In this document: positions 25,077 through 34,874 of the stretch, in pieces
How the letters are laid out: every line of letters starts with the position of its first letter
How positions within the stretch are numbered: the stretch's first letter is position 1
Assembly: GCA_963742345.1 (NCBI GenBank)
Contig: CAVULO010000009.1
Coordinates: 62,001 to 126,000 of the forward strand
From: Pseudolabrys sp963742345
GTDB taxonomy: Bacteria > Pseudomonadota > Alphaproteobacteria > Rhizobiales > Xanthobacteraceae
Direction: 5' to 3'
DNA length: 64,000 nucleotides
The notes under the pieces: generated by a model
The model's input: the letters and a program-made list of their open reading frames with translations, nothing else
Told to the model about the DNA's origin: nothing
Databases searched by the model: none
Program-made: the position numbers and the translations under genes

Positions 25077-26060
25077 CTAGAACTGGCTTTGGCGCCAGTC
25101 TGGCGTATAGGCGCCGTAGTCGGGCTCATGCAGGCTCGCAACAGTGGGCCGCCGGCGCTTGCCCGTGATGAGCTTCTTGACGCGATGGTGCAACGTCGTC
25201 TTTGCCGGCGGTTCGTGCGTGGCCTTCGTTTGCAGAACGCGCGGCCATGCCTCCTTGTTGCCGTCCGCAGACGCTACCAGTTCAGGCAAAGACTCCGGCC
25301 GCTCCCCGGCCGCTACCACCTGCACGACGTGGTAGCCATGGTCCTTGAGTTCCTTGAGCAGGGTCGGCAGCGCCAGGACCGTCGCCGGGTGAATGTCGTG
25401 TAGCAAGAGAATGCCACGGCCCTTTTCTTCGAGCCGTCGCATCGCGCGCCGCACAATCTCGCCGGCACCAATGTGCTTCCAGTCGTCGGCCACCACGTCC
25501 GCACTCCAAGTCACCAGTGACTTCGAGGCCAGGTAATCATCAATCGCGCTCGTCCGGCCCAGACCTGGAATTCGGAAAAATGGCGAAAGTGCCTTCGGGT
25601 CGCCGAGTGCGGCGTCGACCGAAGCAATGCCGGCGTCTACTTGCCGCTCGACGCCTGGCATCTTCAGGCGCTGGAAGGCGTAGGGGTGGTTTTGGCTATG
25701 CGTACCAATGGTGTGGCCGGCATTGTAGATGTGCCGGACGATCGACGGATAAGCCTGCGCCATTTCGCCGACCAGAAAATAGGTGACCTTCACGCATTGC
25801 GACGCCAGCGTATCGAGAATGATGTTGGAGTAGGGCGGTATCGGCCCATCGTCGAAGGTTATCACCACTTCATGATCATTGAGCGGCAGTGTTTTGGCGT
25901 ATTGCATGCTGCCGATGCGGCTAAAATCGCTCGGGCTGATTGTCAGAACGCGGCTGGTACCGAGCGCATCCGGGTTGCCGGGACACGGCTCGGCCGCGGC
26001 CGCGGCAATGCTGGCGGCCAACCAAAGAACAACGAACACGACGCTCACTACACCGCGCAT
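25077..26060 (-). CDS. Polysaccharide deacetylase family protein, copy 1
   Basis: 327 residues from ATG 26060 with a signal peptide (MRGVVSVVFVVLWLAASIAA, cleavage near AEP). The NodB domain has the metal Asp in VVITFDDGPIP, the two His in GTHSQNHPYAF, FFRIPGLGRT and the late LLLHDIHPAT. The C-terminal 60 residues are basic and disordered. The family removes acetyl groups from peptidoglycan or other N-acetyl-sugars. It is arranged in tandem with a paralogue at 26214. Confidence 0.87.
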   Translation of the reverse strand: MRGVVSVVFVVLWLAASIAAAAAEPCPGNPDALGTSRVLTISPSDFSRIGSMQYAKTLPLNDHEVVITFDDGPIPPYSNIILDTLASQCVKVTYFLVGEMAQAYPSIVRHIYNAGHTIGTHSQNHPYAFQRLKMPGVERQVDAGIASVDAALGDPKALSPFFRIPGLGRTSAIDDYLASKSLVTWSADVVADDWKHIGAGEIVRRAMRRLEEKGRGILLLHDIHPATVLALPTLLKELKDHGYHVVQVVAAGERPESLPELVASADGNKEAWPRVLQTKATHEPPAKTTLHHRVKKLITGKRRRPTVASLHEPDYGAYTPDWRQSQF

Positions 26061-26213
26061 TAGGCCCCCGACTCGCCCGCGCCGCCCACCTCCGACTGGA
26101 GGCACCCGACAATATGTTCGGTGACATTAATAATGGATGATTGCGCTTTGTGAACGCGGGACAGCCTTGTTTTCCAATGATTTTTCTCGAGGTGCGGCAA
26201 AAATGCGACGCTT

Positions 26214-26993
26214 TTACTGCGATGCACCGCGGCTTCGCGCCGGAATCACGTGCGCAATGCTGTAGCCTCGCATTTTGAGCTCCCGCAGGAACGCCGGCAG
26301 CATCCGGGCTGTCTGCGCCTTGGTGTCGTGAAACAGCACGATGCCGCGGCCGGCCTGTTCGATCCGGGACAGGATCAGACGTAGTTCCTGATCCGGCGTC
26401 ATCGCCACCCAGTCGCTCGCCCAGACATCGGCACCGAACACCACAAGGCCGCGTTCGTTCATGCGGTCGAGGAGGGTGCGGTTCGAGGCGAAGCCCGGAA
26501 AGCGGAAAAATGGCGTTGTCGGCGTCGTGCGTTGCGCGCCGTAGAGCGCGAGTTCGTCAGCAGCGATGCCGCGATCGATCTCGGCTTCGGCCTTGGCAAT
26601 TGGCATGCGGTCGAGCAGGGGATGTGAATAGCTGTGGTGACCCACGCTGTGGCCTTCGGCGAGGGCACGCCGTGCAAATTGCGGATGTGCCGCCGCGTTT
26701 CTCCCCAGCAGGAAGAACGTCGCGCGCACGCATTCATCCTTAAGCGCATCCAGGATCTTCGGCGTAGTGCCTGGCCAAGGGCCGTCGTCGAAGGTGAGGA
26801 CCAGCTCCTTGGCGCGCAGCGGCAGCGTTGCAGGAAATTGCTTGCGGCCGACCCGCGGTGTGCTTTTGGCATCGACCTCAATCACCCGCTCGGTCCCGAG
26901 CGCGTCCGCATTGCCGGGGCATGGCGCGGCTGCCGCCGTCAAGGGAGCCGCGGCTATGGCAATTGCGATAAAGAATATACGCGTCATAGTCAT
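26214..26993 (-). CDS. Polysaccharide deacetylase family protein, copy 2
   Basis: 259 residues. Signal peptide MTMTRIFFIAIAIAAAPLTA, then the same PCPGNADALGTERV start of the mature part as copy 1. NodB motifs: LVLTFDDGPWPGT, VGHHSYSHPLLD, FFRFPGFASN and IVLFHDTKAQT. It lacks the basic tail of copy 1. The common PCPGN-DALGT segment shows the two arose by duplication within this lineage's family. Confidence 0.87.
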   Translation of the reverse strand: MTMTRIFFIAIAIAAAPLTAAAAPCPGNADALGTERVIEVDAKSTPRVGRKQFPATLPLRAKELVLTFDDGPWPGTTPKILDALKDECVRATFFLLGRNAAAHPQFARRALAEGHSVGHHSYSHPLLDRMPIAKAEAEIDRGIAADELALYGAQRTTPTTPFFRFPGFASNRTLLDRMNERGLVVFGADVWASDWVAMTPDQELRLILSRIEQAGRGIVLFHDTKAQTARMLPAFLRELKMRGYSIAHVIPARSRGASQ

Positions 26994-27112
26994 CCAATGC
27001 CGCAACAGAGCTCGACCGGCAAGCTCGCATTATTACGAGTTAATCGTTGCCCGAAGCGTGGGCTAGGGCGTACAAGCGTCGCGCTTTCAGTATCGTGCCG
27101 GCAGGTTTCGAC

Positions 27113-28519
27113 ATGCTCGACCAAGAACAAACGAACGCCGCTGAGGCTGCGCAACTGCCGCGCAACAAAGATGGCTCCATTCGCAAGACCTTCGTTAAAA
27201 GCGTTGCGCGCAGGATCGAGGCCGTAGATGCCTCCGGTCTGCGCGCGCTGGTCGGCGATCTGCACGAAGCCGACATGGGGGCACTAATCCAGGCGTTGCC
27301 GCCGGACCAGCGGCCGCGACTTGTCGAATTGCTCGGCATCGATTTCGACTTTACCGCACTCACTGAAGTGGACGACGCGGTACGCGACGAAATCCTCGAC
27401 GAGTTGCCGCGCCAAGCCGTTGCAAAAGGCGTAAGCGAACTGGAATCCGACGACGCGGTAGCGATCCTCGAAGATCTGCCGAAGGACGAGCAGGCCGAAA
27501 TCCTCGAGCAGTTGCCGCAGCTCAACCGCGTCGCGCTTGCACGCAGTCTCGACTACCCCGCCGATTCAGCCGGCAGGCGAATGCAGACGGAATTTATTGC
27601 TGTGGCGCCGCATTGGACTGTCGGTCAAGCGATAGACTATATGCGCGAAACAACGGAACTGCCGGAGCAATTCTACGAGCTCTATGTCGTGGATGAAGGC
27701 GGTCACTTTCTCGGAGCCGTACCGCTTGATCGATTGCTGCGCAGCAAGCGACCGGTGCCGATTTCAAACCTGATGGAAAAAGAACGCCCTCGTGTGAGCG
27801 CCGCGCAGGACCAGGAGGAAGTCGCGCGCCTGTTTCAGCGCTACAACTGGGTGACGGCGCCCGTAGTCGATACCGACGATCGCCTGGTCGGCGTCATTAC
27901 TTTTGATGACGTTGCCGATGTGATTGCGGAGGAGGCGGAAGAAGACATTCACGCCCTGGGCGGGATCACGCACGACGAAGAATTGTCTGACTCGGTATGG
28001 ACCATTGCGCGCGGCCGCTTCAACTGGCTGCTGGTTAATCTCGCGACGGCCTTTCTGGCCTCCTCCGTGCTGGGTCTGTTTGAGGGTCAGTTGGAAAAAA
28101 TGGTTGCGCTGGCGGTATTGGCGCCAATTGTGGCGAGCCAGGGCGGCAATGCGACCACGCAGACCATGACAGTTGCGGTACGCGCGCTTGCGACGCGCGC
28201 CTTGAGCGATGCCAATGCCTGGCGGGTGATCACGCGCGAACTGTTGGTCGGTCTGCTCAACGGCATCGCTTTTGCTGTCATCACAGGTGTGGCCGCTTAT
28301 GTCTGGTTCAAGGTGCCAGGCCTCGGTTTCGTGATCGGGCTTGCGATGATCTGCAATCTGATTGCAGCCGCACTCGGCGGAATTCTCATTCCACTGGCCC
28401 TGCACCGGCTCAAGGTCGATCCCGCGGTGGCTTCGAGCCCGTTCGTTACGACGGTGACCGATGTGGTGGGTTTTTTCTCATTTCTGAGCATTGCTACCCT
28501 CTGGTTTGGACTCCGTTGA
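27113..28519 (+). CDS. mgtE: Magnesium transporter MgtE
   Basis: 468 residues from ATG 27113. The N domain (about 30-140) has SELESDDAVAILEDLPKDEQ. The CBS pair (about 150-270) contains DEGGHFLGAVPLDRLLR and VVDTDDRLVGVITFDDVADV. The C-terminal transmembrane domain has five helices with APIVASQGGNATTQTMTVAV, the pore-lining P-x-GGN motif. In known MgtE the cytoplasmic Mg-binding sites close the channel when Mg is high. It stands alone. Confidence 0.93.
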   Translation: MLDQEQTNAAEAAQLPRNKDGSIRKTFVKSVARRIEAVDASGLRALVGDLHEADMGALIQALPPDQRPRLVELLGIDFDFTALTEVDDAVRDEILDELPRQAVAKGVSELESDDAVAILEDLPKDEQAEILEQLPQLNRVALARSLDYPADSAGRRMQTEFIAVAPHWTVGQAIDYMRETTELPEQFYELYVVDEGGHFLGAVPLDRLLRSKRPVPISNLMEKERPRVSAAQDQEEVARLFQRYNWVTAPVVDTDDRLVGVITFDDVADVIAEEAEEDIHALGGITHDEELSDSVWTIARGRFNWLLVNLATAFLASSVLGLFEGQLEKMVALAVLAPIVASQGGNATTQTMTVAVRALATRALSDANAWRVITRELLVGLLNGIAFAVITGVAAYVWFKVPGLGFVIGLAMICNLIAAALGGILIPLALHRLKVDPAVASSPFVTTVTDVVGFFSFLSIATLWFGLR

Positions 28520-28754
28520 GGTCATTGCCTGCGCGGTTACGACTTATTCACCCTATTTGCTGACCAACGTTTAAAGCCCGGTCCGTAACCCTGTATCCCA
28601 CGCCGCAGTGTAGGCTGGGAGTATCCCGGTGCAGGAGCTCAATACTGGAGCAGCGGGCTTAAACCCCGGCCGATGGCTGCTGGCTCGGGCGCGGCGAAAA
28701 CGTGGCCCAACTTCGCAGGCTGGCCTTGGCGACTCGCCCGCACCCACACAACGG

Positions 28755-30542
28755 ATGCTCGCTGTTTCTCGCTTGATCGTCGCATTCGCCATTCTCGCAG
28801 TCGCGACGACGCTGCTTGGAACAGGTTTCGGCTACCGGCTGGCGCGTCAAAGCGACGAGAGGCTGTTGTTTGATCAGCACGCAGCCTTGCGCAACGCCGT
28901 CTCCGAATTTCGCGCGCCTCTCACGAAGTCGGGCGAAATTGACCCACGGCTGATGCGCACGGCCGAGCAGATAGTGGGTGCGGAAAACATCAAATTCCAG
29001 AGTGAGCCGACCACATCCGATCACGAGATGCAGCCGGTCGTGACTGCCGACGGCCGCATCGCGGGATTTTTCGTCTGGAATAAAGCTCGTCCCATGGTGC
29101 GAGCTATGAACCAGCTGGCGTCTGTCGGCGCCGGCATCGATGTGGTGCTTTTCGGTTTTGCCACTTTATCACTGTGGCAACTCAAGCGCGCGCGGCGGGA
29201 GCTGGCAGTGAGGGAAGTGCAAGCGGCACGCGCAGCTGACGAGGACAAACTTACCGGTTTGCCGAACCACGCCAAGACCCTTGAATTGCTGGATCTGGCT
29301 CTTGCGGAGCGAACCGAGAACGATTGCACGACCTTTATGCTCATAGAGCTCGACGGCATGGACGACGTCACCGCACAATACGGTGTCCTGGGCGGCGACG
29401 AGCTCGTCGTTGCCGTCGCCACGCGGTTGAAGGAAGCGCTACCTCCTGATGCGATGTGCGGTCGAATCGCCAAAGATGAATTTGCGGTCACACTGACGGC
29501 GAGCCCGGATATCAATGTTGAGGCACTTATCAGTTCGGTCCTTGAGTCGATCGCGCGCCCGCACTGGATCGATACGGTCGTGCGTGTGACCGCGCACGCA
29601 GGTTTTGCGCAGGCGCCGCGCCACGCCACCACTCGGGGTGAATTAACGCGCCGCGCCGACCTTGCACTACGGGCAGCAGCCAAAAGAGGGGTGGGTGCGA
29701 TCGTTATGTTCGACCTTTCAATCGATACGGTATCGACTGATCAGAAATTCATCCACCGTGAATTGCCGCGCGCGCTCAGTGCAAATGAATTGGAACTATA
29801 TTATCAGCCGATTGTGGCGTCTCATGGGGGACGCATGGTCGGTGTCGAAGCCCTGCTGCGCTGGACCCACGCGACCCGCGGAGAAATTCCGCCGGCGACC
29901 TTCATTCCTGTCGCCGAGCAGATGGGTCTGATGGATACGATTGGGGCTTTTGTGCTGCAACGCGCTTTGCAGGAAGCCAAACGCTGGCCTGATGACCTCT
30001 ACGTTGCAGTGAACCTGTCGCCGTTGCAGGTACGCGACCGCACCATCGTCGAGATGGTCCGCTCGGCGCTGGCCGAAAGTGCGGTCGCGCCCTCACGGTT
30101 GGTTTTGGAAATTACTGAAGGCGTTCTTATCGACAACCCGTCCGAGATGGTAACGCGCATCAAGGACCTGCATGCTCTGGGCGTGCGTGTCGCGCTCGAC
30201 GATTTCGGCTCCGGCTATTCCAATCTCGGTTATCTCCAACGCTTCCCACTCGACAAACTAAAAATCGACAAGAGCTTCGTTGCCGCGCTCGGCCGCTCCG
30301 CCAATGGCGGTGTGATTATCCAGGCAATCGTGGCACTTGGGCGCGCGCTAGGCCTGTCGGTACTGGTGGAGGGGGTGGAAACCGAGCACCAACGGGTCTT
30401 GTTACGGCTGGCCGGCTGTGACGAGATGCAGGGTTTCTTGTTCGCCAAGCCAGCGCCGGCCAAGGCCATCGACAAGCTCCTGGCGCAGGCTAAACAGGGC
30501 GGCAAGCCTTTGTCAGCGTCTGGCGAGGCGCTGACAGCGTGA
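28755..30542 (+). CDS. Membrane-anchored GGDEF-EAL cyclic-di-GMP protein
   Basis: 595 residues from ATG 28755; an in-frame GTG at 28629 would add 42 residues. A helix near 5-25 and another near 125-145 enclose a periplasmic sensor segment. The GGDEF domain (about 165-330) has GGDEL in place of GGDEF. The EAL domain (about 345-590) is complete: GVEALLRW, NLSPLQV, LEITEGVLID, LDDFGSGYSNLGYL, KIDKSFV, VEGVETEHQ. It is therefore probably a c-di-GMP phosphodiesterase with a weak or inactive cyclase. Confidence 0.88.
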   Translation: MLAVSRLIVAFAILAVATTLLGTGFGYRLARQSDERLLFDQHAALRNAVSEFRAPLTKSGEIDPRLMRTAEQIVGAENIKFQSEPTTSDHEMQPVVTADGRIAGFFVWNKARPMVRAMNQLASVGAGIDVVLFGFATLSLWQLKRARRELAVREVQAARAADEDKLTGLPNHAKTLELLDLALAERTENDCTTFMLIELDGMDDVTAQYGVLGGDELVVAVATRLKEALPPDAMCGRIAKDEFAVTLTASPDINVEALISSVLESIARPHWIDTVVRVTAHAGFAQAPRHATTRGELTRRADLALRAAAKRGVGAIVMFDLSIDTVSTDQKFIHRELPRALSANELELYYQPIVASHGGRMVGVEALLRWTHATRGEIPPATFIPVAEQMGLMDTIGAFVLQRALQEAKRWPDDLYVAVNLSPLQVRDRTIVEMVRSALAESAVAPSRLVLEITEGVLIDNPSEMVTRIKDLHALGVRVALDDFGSGYSNLGYLQRFPLDKLKIDKSFVAALGRSANGGVIIQAIVALGRALGLSVLVEGVETEHQRVLLRLAGCDEMQGFLFAKPAPAKAIDKLLAQAKQGGKPLSASGEALTA

Positions 30543-30582
30543 CTTTCAGATTATAGAGTCGCGTGCGAGCGGAGGGCGGCGC

Positions 30583-31755
30583 ATGATTCCTAATGCCTGG
30601 TCGGGGTTCGATTTCGGTCTCGGGGCCGACGTCGACATGTTGCGCAAGTCCGTAAGCGGGTTCGCGCAGGATCGTATCGCACCGCGCGCTGACGCAATTG
30701 ATCGCGATAATGTGTTTCCGCGCGATCTGTGGCCCGAGATGGGTGCGCTCGGGTTGCACGGTATTACTGTCGAAGAGGAATATGGCGGCTCCGGGCTCGG
30801 TTATCTCGAGCATTGCATTGCGATGGAGGAAGTCTCGCGCGCAAGCGGGGCAGTTGGCCTGTCCTATGGCGCGCATTCCAACCTCTGCGTCAATCAGCTC
30901 CGCCGCAATGGCAGCGATGAGCAAAAACGTAAATATCTACCCAAGCTGGTTTCCGGGGAGCACGTCGGTGCTTTGGCGATGTCGGAGCCGGGCGCGGGTT
31001 CCGACGTGGTGTCGATGCGTACACGTGCCGACAGGAAGGGTGATCACTATATCCTCAACGGTTCCAAAATGTGGATCACCAATGGTCCGGTTGCCGACAC
31101 GCTGGTGATCTACGCCAAGACCGATCGCACCGCTGGGGCGCGGGGCATCACCGCATTCATCGTCGAAAAGGGCTTCAAGGGCTTTGCGCCGGCACAGAAG
31201 CTCGACAAGCTCGGCATGCGCGGGTCCGACACCAGCGAATTGGTATTCACGGACTGCGAAGTACCCGAGGAGAATGTGCTCGGTGCGGTCGGAAACGGTG
31301 TCAACGTGCTGATGTCCGGCCTTGACTATGAACGCGTTGTGCTGGCGGCGGGCCCCTTGGGCCTTATGCAGGCATGCATGGACGTGGTGATCCCTTATGT
31401 GCACGAACGCCAGCAATTCGGTCAGCCGATCGGGCGTTTTCAGCTTGTGCAAGCCAAGCTCGCTGACATGTATGTGACGATGAATGCAGCGAAGGCATAC
31501 GTATACACCGTTGCACGCGCTTGTGACGAAGGCCGCACCACGCGCGAGGATGCCGCCGGTGCGATTCTTTATGCCTCCGAACGTGCGACATGGATGGCAT
31601 TGGAAGCGATACAGTGCCTGGGCGGGAATGGCTATATTAACGACTTTCCGACCGGGCGCCTGCTACGCGACGCCAAGCTCTACGAAATTGGTGCGGGGAC
31701 GAGTGAAATTCGCCGCATGCTGATCGGACGGGAGATTTTTGAGAAGACAAGATAA
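30583..31755 (+). CDS. ivd: Isovaleryl-CoA dehydrogenase
   Basis: 390 residues. Flavin enzyme of leucine breakdown that oxidises isovaleryl-CoA to 3-methylcrotonyl-CoA. Seen: LSYGAHSNLCVNQLRRNGS, the FAD loop MSEPGAGSDVVSM, KMWITNGPVADT, and E250 in GLDYERVVLAAGPLG, the position of the catalytic base peculiar to isovaleryl-CoA dehydrogenases. It ends YEIGAGTSEIRRMLIGREIF. No other leucine catabolic genes are adjacent. Confidence 0.88.
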   Translation: MIPNAWSGFDFGLGADVDMLRKSVSGFAQDRIAPRADAIDRDNVFPRDLWPEMGALGLHGITVEEEYGGSGLGYLEHCIAMEEVSRASGAVGLSYGAHSNLCVNQLRRNGSDEQKRKYLPKLVSGEHVGALAMSEPGAGSDVVSMRTRADRKGDHYILNGSKMWITNGPVADTLVIYAKTDRTAGARGITAFIVEKGFKGFAPAQKLDKLGMRGSDTSELVFTDCEVPEENVLGAVGNGVNVLMSGLDYERVVLAAGPLGLMQACMDVVIPYVHERQQFGQPIGRFQLVQAKLADMYVTMNAAKAYVYTVARACDEGRTTREDAAGAILYASERATWMALEAIQCLGGNGYINDFPTGRLLRDAKLYEIGAGTSEIRRMLIGREIFEKTR

Positions 31756-31935
31756 GTGCCGGCGTTTCTTAAGGATTATTAATTAATTCCAGCGCGATTT
31801 TGAATCGACTGCCGAAGCTTCCTATTAAGACAGCATCAGTATGCTGGGGCGTGTGTCACGTGTGTCTTGCAAGATACCGTGTTCCGCAGCATTTCGACTC
31901 GTACGCGTATTTTCCAAACGCCGGATGACCGGTTA

Positions 31936-33048
31936 ATGCCTGCCGACCACCGCCCGACGCGTTTCCGGTTCCTCGACGGTCTGCGTGGCTGGGCGGCGGT
32001 TGTCGTCCTATTTCACCACATCTTCGTCGATGGTTTGCCGGCCAATAGTTTTATGGCGGATCGGATATTTTGGAGCAACGTGTTTTTTATGAACGGCACA
32101 TTCGCCGTCTGTCTCTTCTTCGTGATCTCCGGGTTTTCGCTGTCGATCAACTATCTGCAGACCGGCGATGAAAGAGGGTTGGCTCGGATGGCGGCTGGCC
32201 GGTATCTGAGATTGGCGATTCCGATCTTTGCGATCTGTGCCATTACTTATGTGCTGTTGGTGCTCAACATCATTCCCCCGGCGTCACAGCGGCCCAGCCC
32301 GCTCGATGTGTTTGCGACATTCACGCCGACGATCAAAGGGTTGCTGGAGTTCTCACTTCTCAAAGCATTCGTGTCGTATTCCAACGCGGAAAATTACGAT
32401 CCACCGCTATGGACCATGTTTTATGAATTTCTCGGCTCATTCATGGTGTTCGCCGTTCTCGCAGTTTTGCGATCATGGCGTCTGCGTACCTGGGCTCTCG
32501 GTGGTTTGTTCATAGCCCTTGCAGTCTACGGACCCTTTTTTGCGCTGTTCGTGGCGGGCATTCTCATTGCGGATCTGTTCCGCCAAATTGAGAGCTCGAA
32601 ATCCCGCGATCTGGGCGGAGCTATGTTATGCGTCGCCGGATTAGTTTTGATCACGTTGCCAAAGACCGGGCCCCATCTGATGTATGTGGCTGCCCCGGTC
32701 TGCTTTACCGCTGGCATCGCACTGTTTGCGCCTGCCAGGCGGTTGTTCGAGAATCGGCTGGGCGATTTTCTTGGCTGGATTTCCTTTCCGCTCTATTTAG
32801 TGCAGGCCGCTGTCATCTACTCATTCTCCGTCCGCGGATTGGACGTTCTTGCTTCATTCGCTCTTGAGCCGTCAGCTCAACGGTGGATCGTTGGCATTGC
32901 GACCGTCCCGGTTGCGATATTTTTCGCTATCTTGTTTTGCCCGATCAATGACCTTGCAGTGACGTTGGCGCGTCGGTTTGGATCGGCGCTCTTTGGGTCG
33001 GCGCGTCAACCCGTCCGGTATTTCGGGCCAAAATCTCGGCCAGCATAG
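31936..33048 (+). CDS. Acyltransferase 3 family membrane protein
   Basis: 370 residues from ATG 31936. The N-terminus has the family's RFLDGLRGWAAVVVLFHHI with the catalytic His, and about ten membrane helices follow. FFVISGFSLSINYL is another family landmark. Such enzymes O-acylate surface sugars, lipid A or peptidoglycan. There are no polysaccharide genes nearby to suggest the acceptor. The 180-base stretch upstream is A/T-rich and shows no gene. Confidence 0.85.
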   Translation: MPADHRPTRFRFLDGLRGWAAVVVLFHHIFVDGLPANSFMADRIFWSNVFFMNGTFAVCLFFVISGFSLSINYLQTGDERGLARMAAGRYLRLAIPIFAICAITYVLLVLNIIPPASQRPSPLDVFATFTPTIKGLLEFSLLKAFVSYSNAENYDPPLWTMFYEFLGSFMVFAVLAVLRSWRLRTWALGGLFIALAVYGPFFALFVAGILIADLFRQIESSKSRDLGGAMLCVAGLVLITLPKTGPHLMYVAAPVCFTAGIALFAPARRLFENRLGDFLGWISFPLYLVQAAVIYSFSVRGLDVLASFALEPSAQRWIVGIATVPVAIFFAILFCPINDLAVTLARRFGSALFGSARQPVRYFGPKSRPA

Positions 33049-33130
33049 CCGCAATTGCCTGTATTAACTTTTTGCCACCACGAATCAGGTAGTGCATTGG
33101 CCGACACCAACAGCGACGGGGATTGCGGCC

Positions 33131-33418
33131 ATGATGCGGGTGCGGCTGAAAGCCGATGGGCGGATCGTGGAAGTTCTACCCGACGGCAGCGAGAAAACCG
33201 TCGATCACAGCGATCCGGCACAATTCGTACGTCAGGTACGGGCGCGCTGCGGCCTGACGCAGGCCGCGTTCGCCGAAAAAATCGAAGTGCCTATCGAGAC
33301 CGTGCGCAATTGGGAGCAGGGCAAACGTCATCCCCGCGGACCCGCGCGCGCCTTGCTCAAATTGATCGATCAGGCGCCGGATGTGGCCTTCGCAACACTG
33401 GGCGGCCGGCGGCGCTGA
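33131..33418 (+). CDS. XRE-type helix-turn-helix protein, HigA-like
   Basis: 95 residues from ATG 33131 (MMRVRLKADGRIVEVLPDGS). The HTH is at about residues 38-80: RCGLTQAAFAEKIEVPIETV, RNWEQGKRHPRGPARALLKL. This resembles the antitoxin/regulator group that accompanies HigB/RelE toxins, but no toxin gene is adjacent on either side. It is probably a solitary regulator. Confidence 0.78.
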   Translation: MMRVRLKADGRIVEVLPDGSEKTVDHSDPAQFVRQVRARCGLTQAAFAEKIEVPIETVRNWEQGKRHPRGPARALLKLIDQAPDVAFATLGGRRR

Positions 33419-33422
33419 TCAA

Positions 33423-34253
33423 TTATTCAGCGGCGGCCGGAAGGCGTTGGCGAGGCGAATAGCGCGCGATCCGCATCAGCAGAAACATCGCGAAAAGCGT
33501 GCTGATGTAAACCACGAGCTGCATCTCGGTCGGCCTTTCAGTATAGCCGATCAGCGCGTGCATCAGGCGGCCGAAGATACTTCCATCCGACAGCAGCCAT
33601 GATGTATCCCAGACAGTGCGGTCGAGCGCCACCACCATGCCTGCATTGTTGAGAAACTGCACTGCTTGCGCCGCCATGCCGGCAGCAAGCAGGGCAATCA
33701 ACCAGCTTGTCACCGAAAAGATATATCGGCTTGGGATCGCCAGCAGACCGAAATAGGTCAGTGCGGTGAACGCTGCACCGGCAATTATGCCGAGCACGCC
33801 ACCAACCATCAGCGCCGAGCCCGAGGTGCCGGAAGCCATGATGCCATAAAGAAACAGCACCACTTCGGATCCTTCGCGTAACACGGCAAGTCCAACAACG
33901 ACCGCAAGTGCGGTAAGTGGCCTGGCGCCTTCACTTACTGCAGCGCCGACCCGGCGCATTTCGTCCGCGATCTCGCGACCGTGCCGCGCCATCCAGGCGT
34001 TGTGCCACATCAGCATGATGACGGCGATGCCGAGTACACTGGCATTGAAAAGTTCTTGGCCGGCGCCCTGGAACGCATCCGAGATGACGCCGGCAAACAT
34101 CGCGACAATGCCGGCGCCGAGCACACCGCCGCCGATACCGATCGTGACCCAGCGGCCGCGTCCTACGACGCCGCGCGTTGCTGCCATCACGATACCGACG
34201 ATAAGGCCGGCCTCGATAACTTCACGAAAGACGATGATCAATGCACCGAGCAT
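33423..34253 (-). CDS. FTR1 family high-affinity iron permease
   Basis: 276 residues with seven membrane helices. Both iron-binding RExxE motifs are present, REVIE in IIVFREVIEAGLIVG at residues 10-14 and REGSE in AVLREGSEVVLFLYG. In the family these pass Fe(III) across the inner membrane after oxidation or delivery by a periplasmic partner. The cupredoxin gene just upstream is a natural partner, as in FtrABCD and EfeUOB systems. No ferredoxin or EfeB gene is visible. Confidence 0.9.
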   Translation of the reverse strand: MLGALIIVFREVIEAGLIVGIVMAATRGVVGRGRWVTIGIGGGVLGAGIVAMFAGVISDAFQGAGQELFNASVLGIAVIMLMWHNAWMARHGREIADEMRRVGAAVSEGARPLTALAVVVGLAVLREGSEVVLFLYGIMASGTSGSALMVGGVLGIIAGAAFTALTYFGLLAIPSRYIFSVTSWLIALLAAGMAAQAVQFLNNAGMVVALDRTVWDTSWLLSDGSIFGRLMHALIGYTERPTEMQLVVYISTLFAMFLLMRIARYSPRQRLPAAAE

Positions 34254-34256
34254 AGT

Positions 34257-34586
34257 TTATTCCGCGATAACAACGCCTTTGGCGGTGGCTTCGTGATATT
34301 CGCCGATGAAGGTGTAACGGCCGGGGTTGAGCGGGCCGATGCGCACCACGCCCTTTGACTTGCCGGCCACCACTTTTTCCACCTTCAAGGCGCTACTGTC
34401 GAACTCTTCTGGTGTTACATCGTCATTGACGATCGTTATCATCACGCGCTGGTTGGCCGGCACTTTGATCTCGGCCGGGGTGAAACGATGATCTTTGATA
34501 GTAAGAACATAGTCATCAGCCCGCGCCACCGCAGCCCCCGCTGCCAATAGGGCGGCTATGCCAATAGCGACAAGACCAGCGCGCAT
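34257..34586 (-). CDS. Periplasmic cupredoxin-like protein linked to FTR1
   Basis: 109 residues from ATG 34586. Signal peptide MRAGLVAIGIAALLAAGAAV, cleavage near ARA-DDY. The mature domain follows the cupredoxin pattern of EfeO N-domains: YVLTIKDHRFTPAEIKVPAN, EFDSSALKVEKVV, PGRYTFIGEYHEATAKGVV. It lies three bases from the FTR1 gene, so the pair is an iron-uptake operon; it may oxidise or deliver iron. Confidence 0.85.
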   Translation of the reverse strand: MRAGLVAIGIAALLAAGAAVARADDYVLTIKDHRFTPAEIKVPANQRVMITIVNDDVTPEEFDSSALKVEKVVAGKSKGVVRIGPLNPGRYTFIGEYHEATAKGVVIAE

Positions 34587-34874
34587 TGTATCCTCACGAT
34601 AAAGAATGGTCCTCACAAAAGCATTAAACGCCATTGATGCAATAACTTTCTTGTACTCTTTAATTATTCCAATGTAAGAACCGGGCGAAAAGCCCGTAGC
34701 TTATGGTATTGCGCACACTTTGTACCAACAAAAAATTTACGTGATCTTTCGTCGCACCAATTACCAGCACTACGCCGCAATCCTGGAACCCCGGTTGGCA
34801 GCGCCCTGGCGACGGGGCATTCTTCGCAACCCGCCGCCGGCCTGTTTCAAAAAACACCGTTCAAGGAGATTGCG

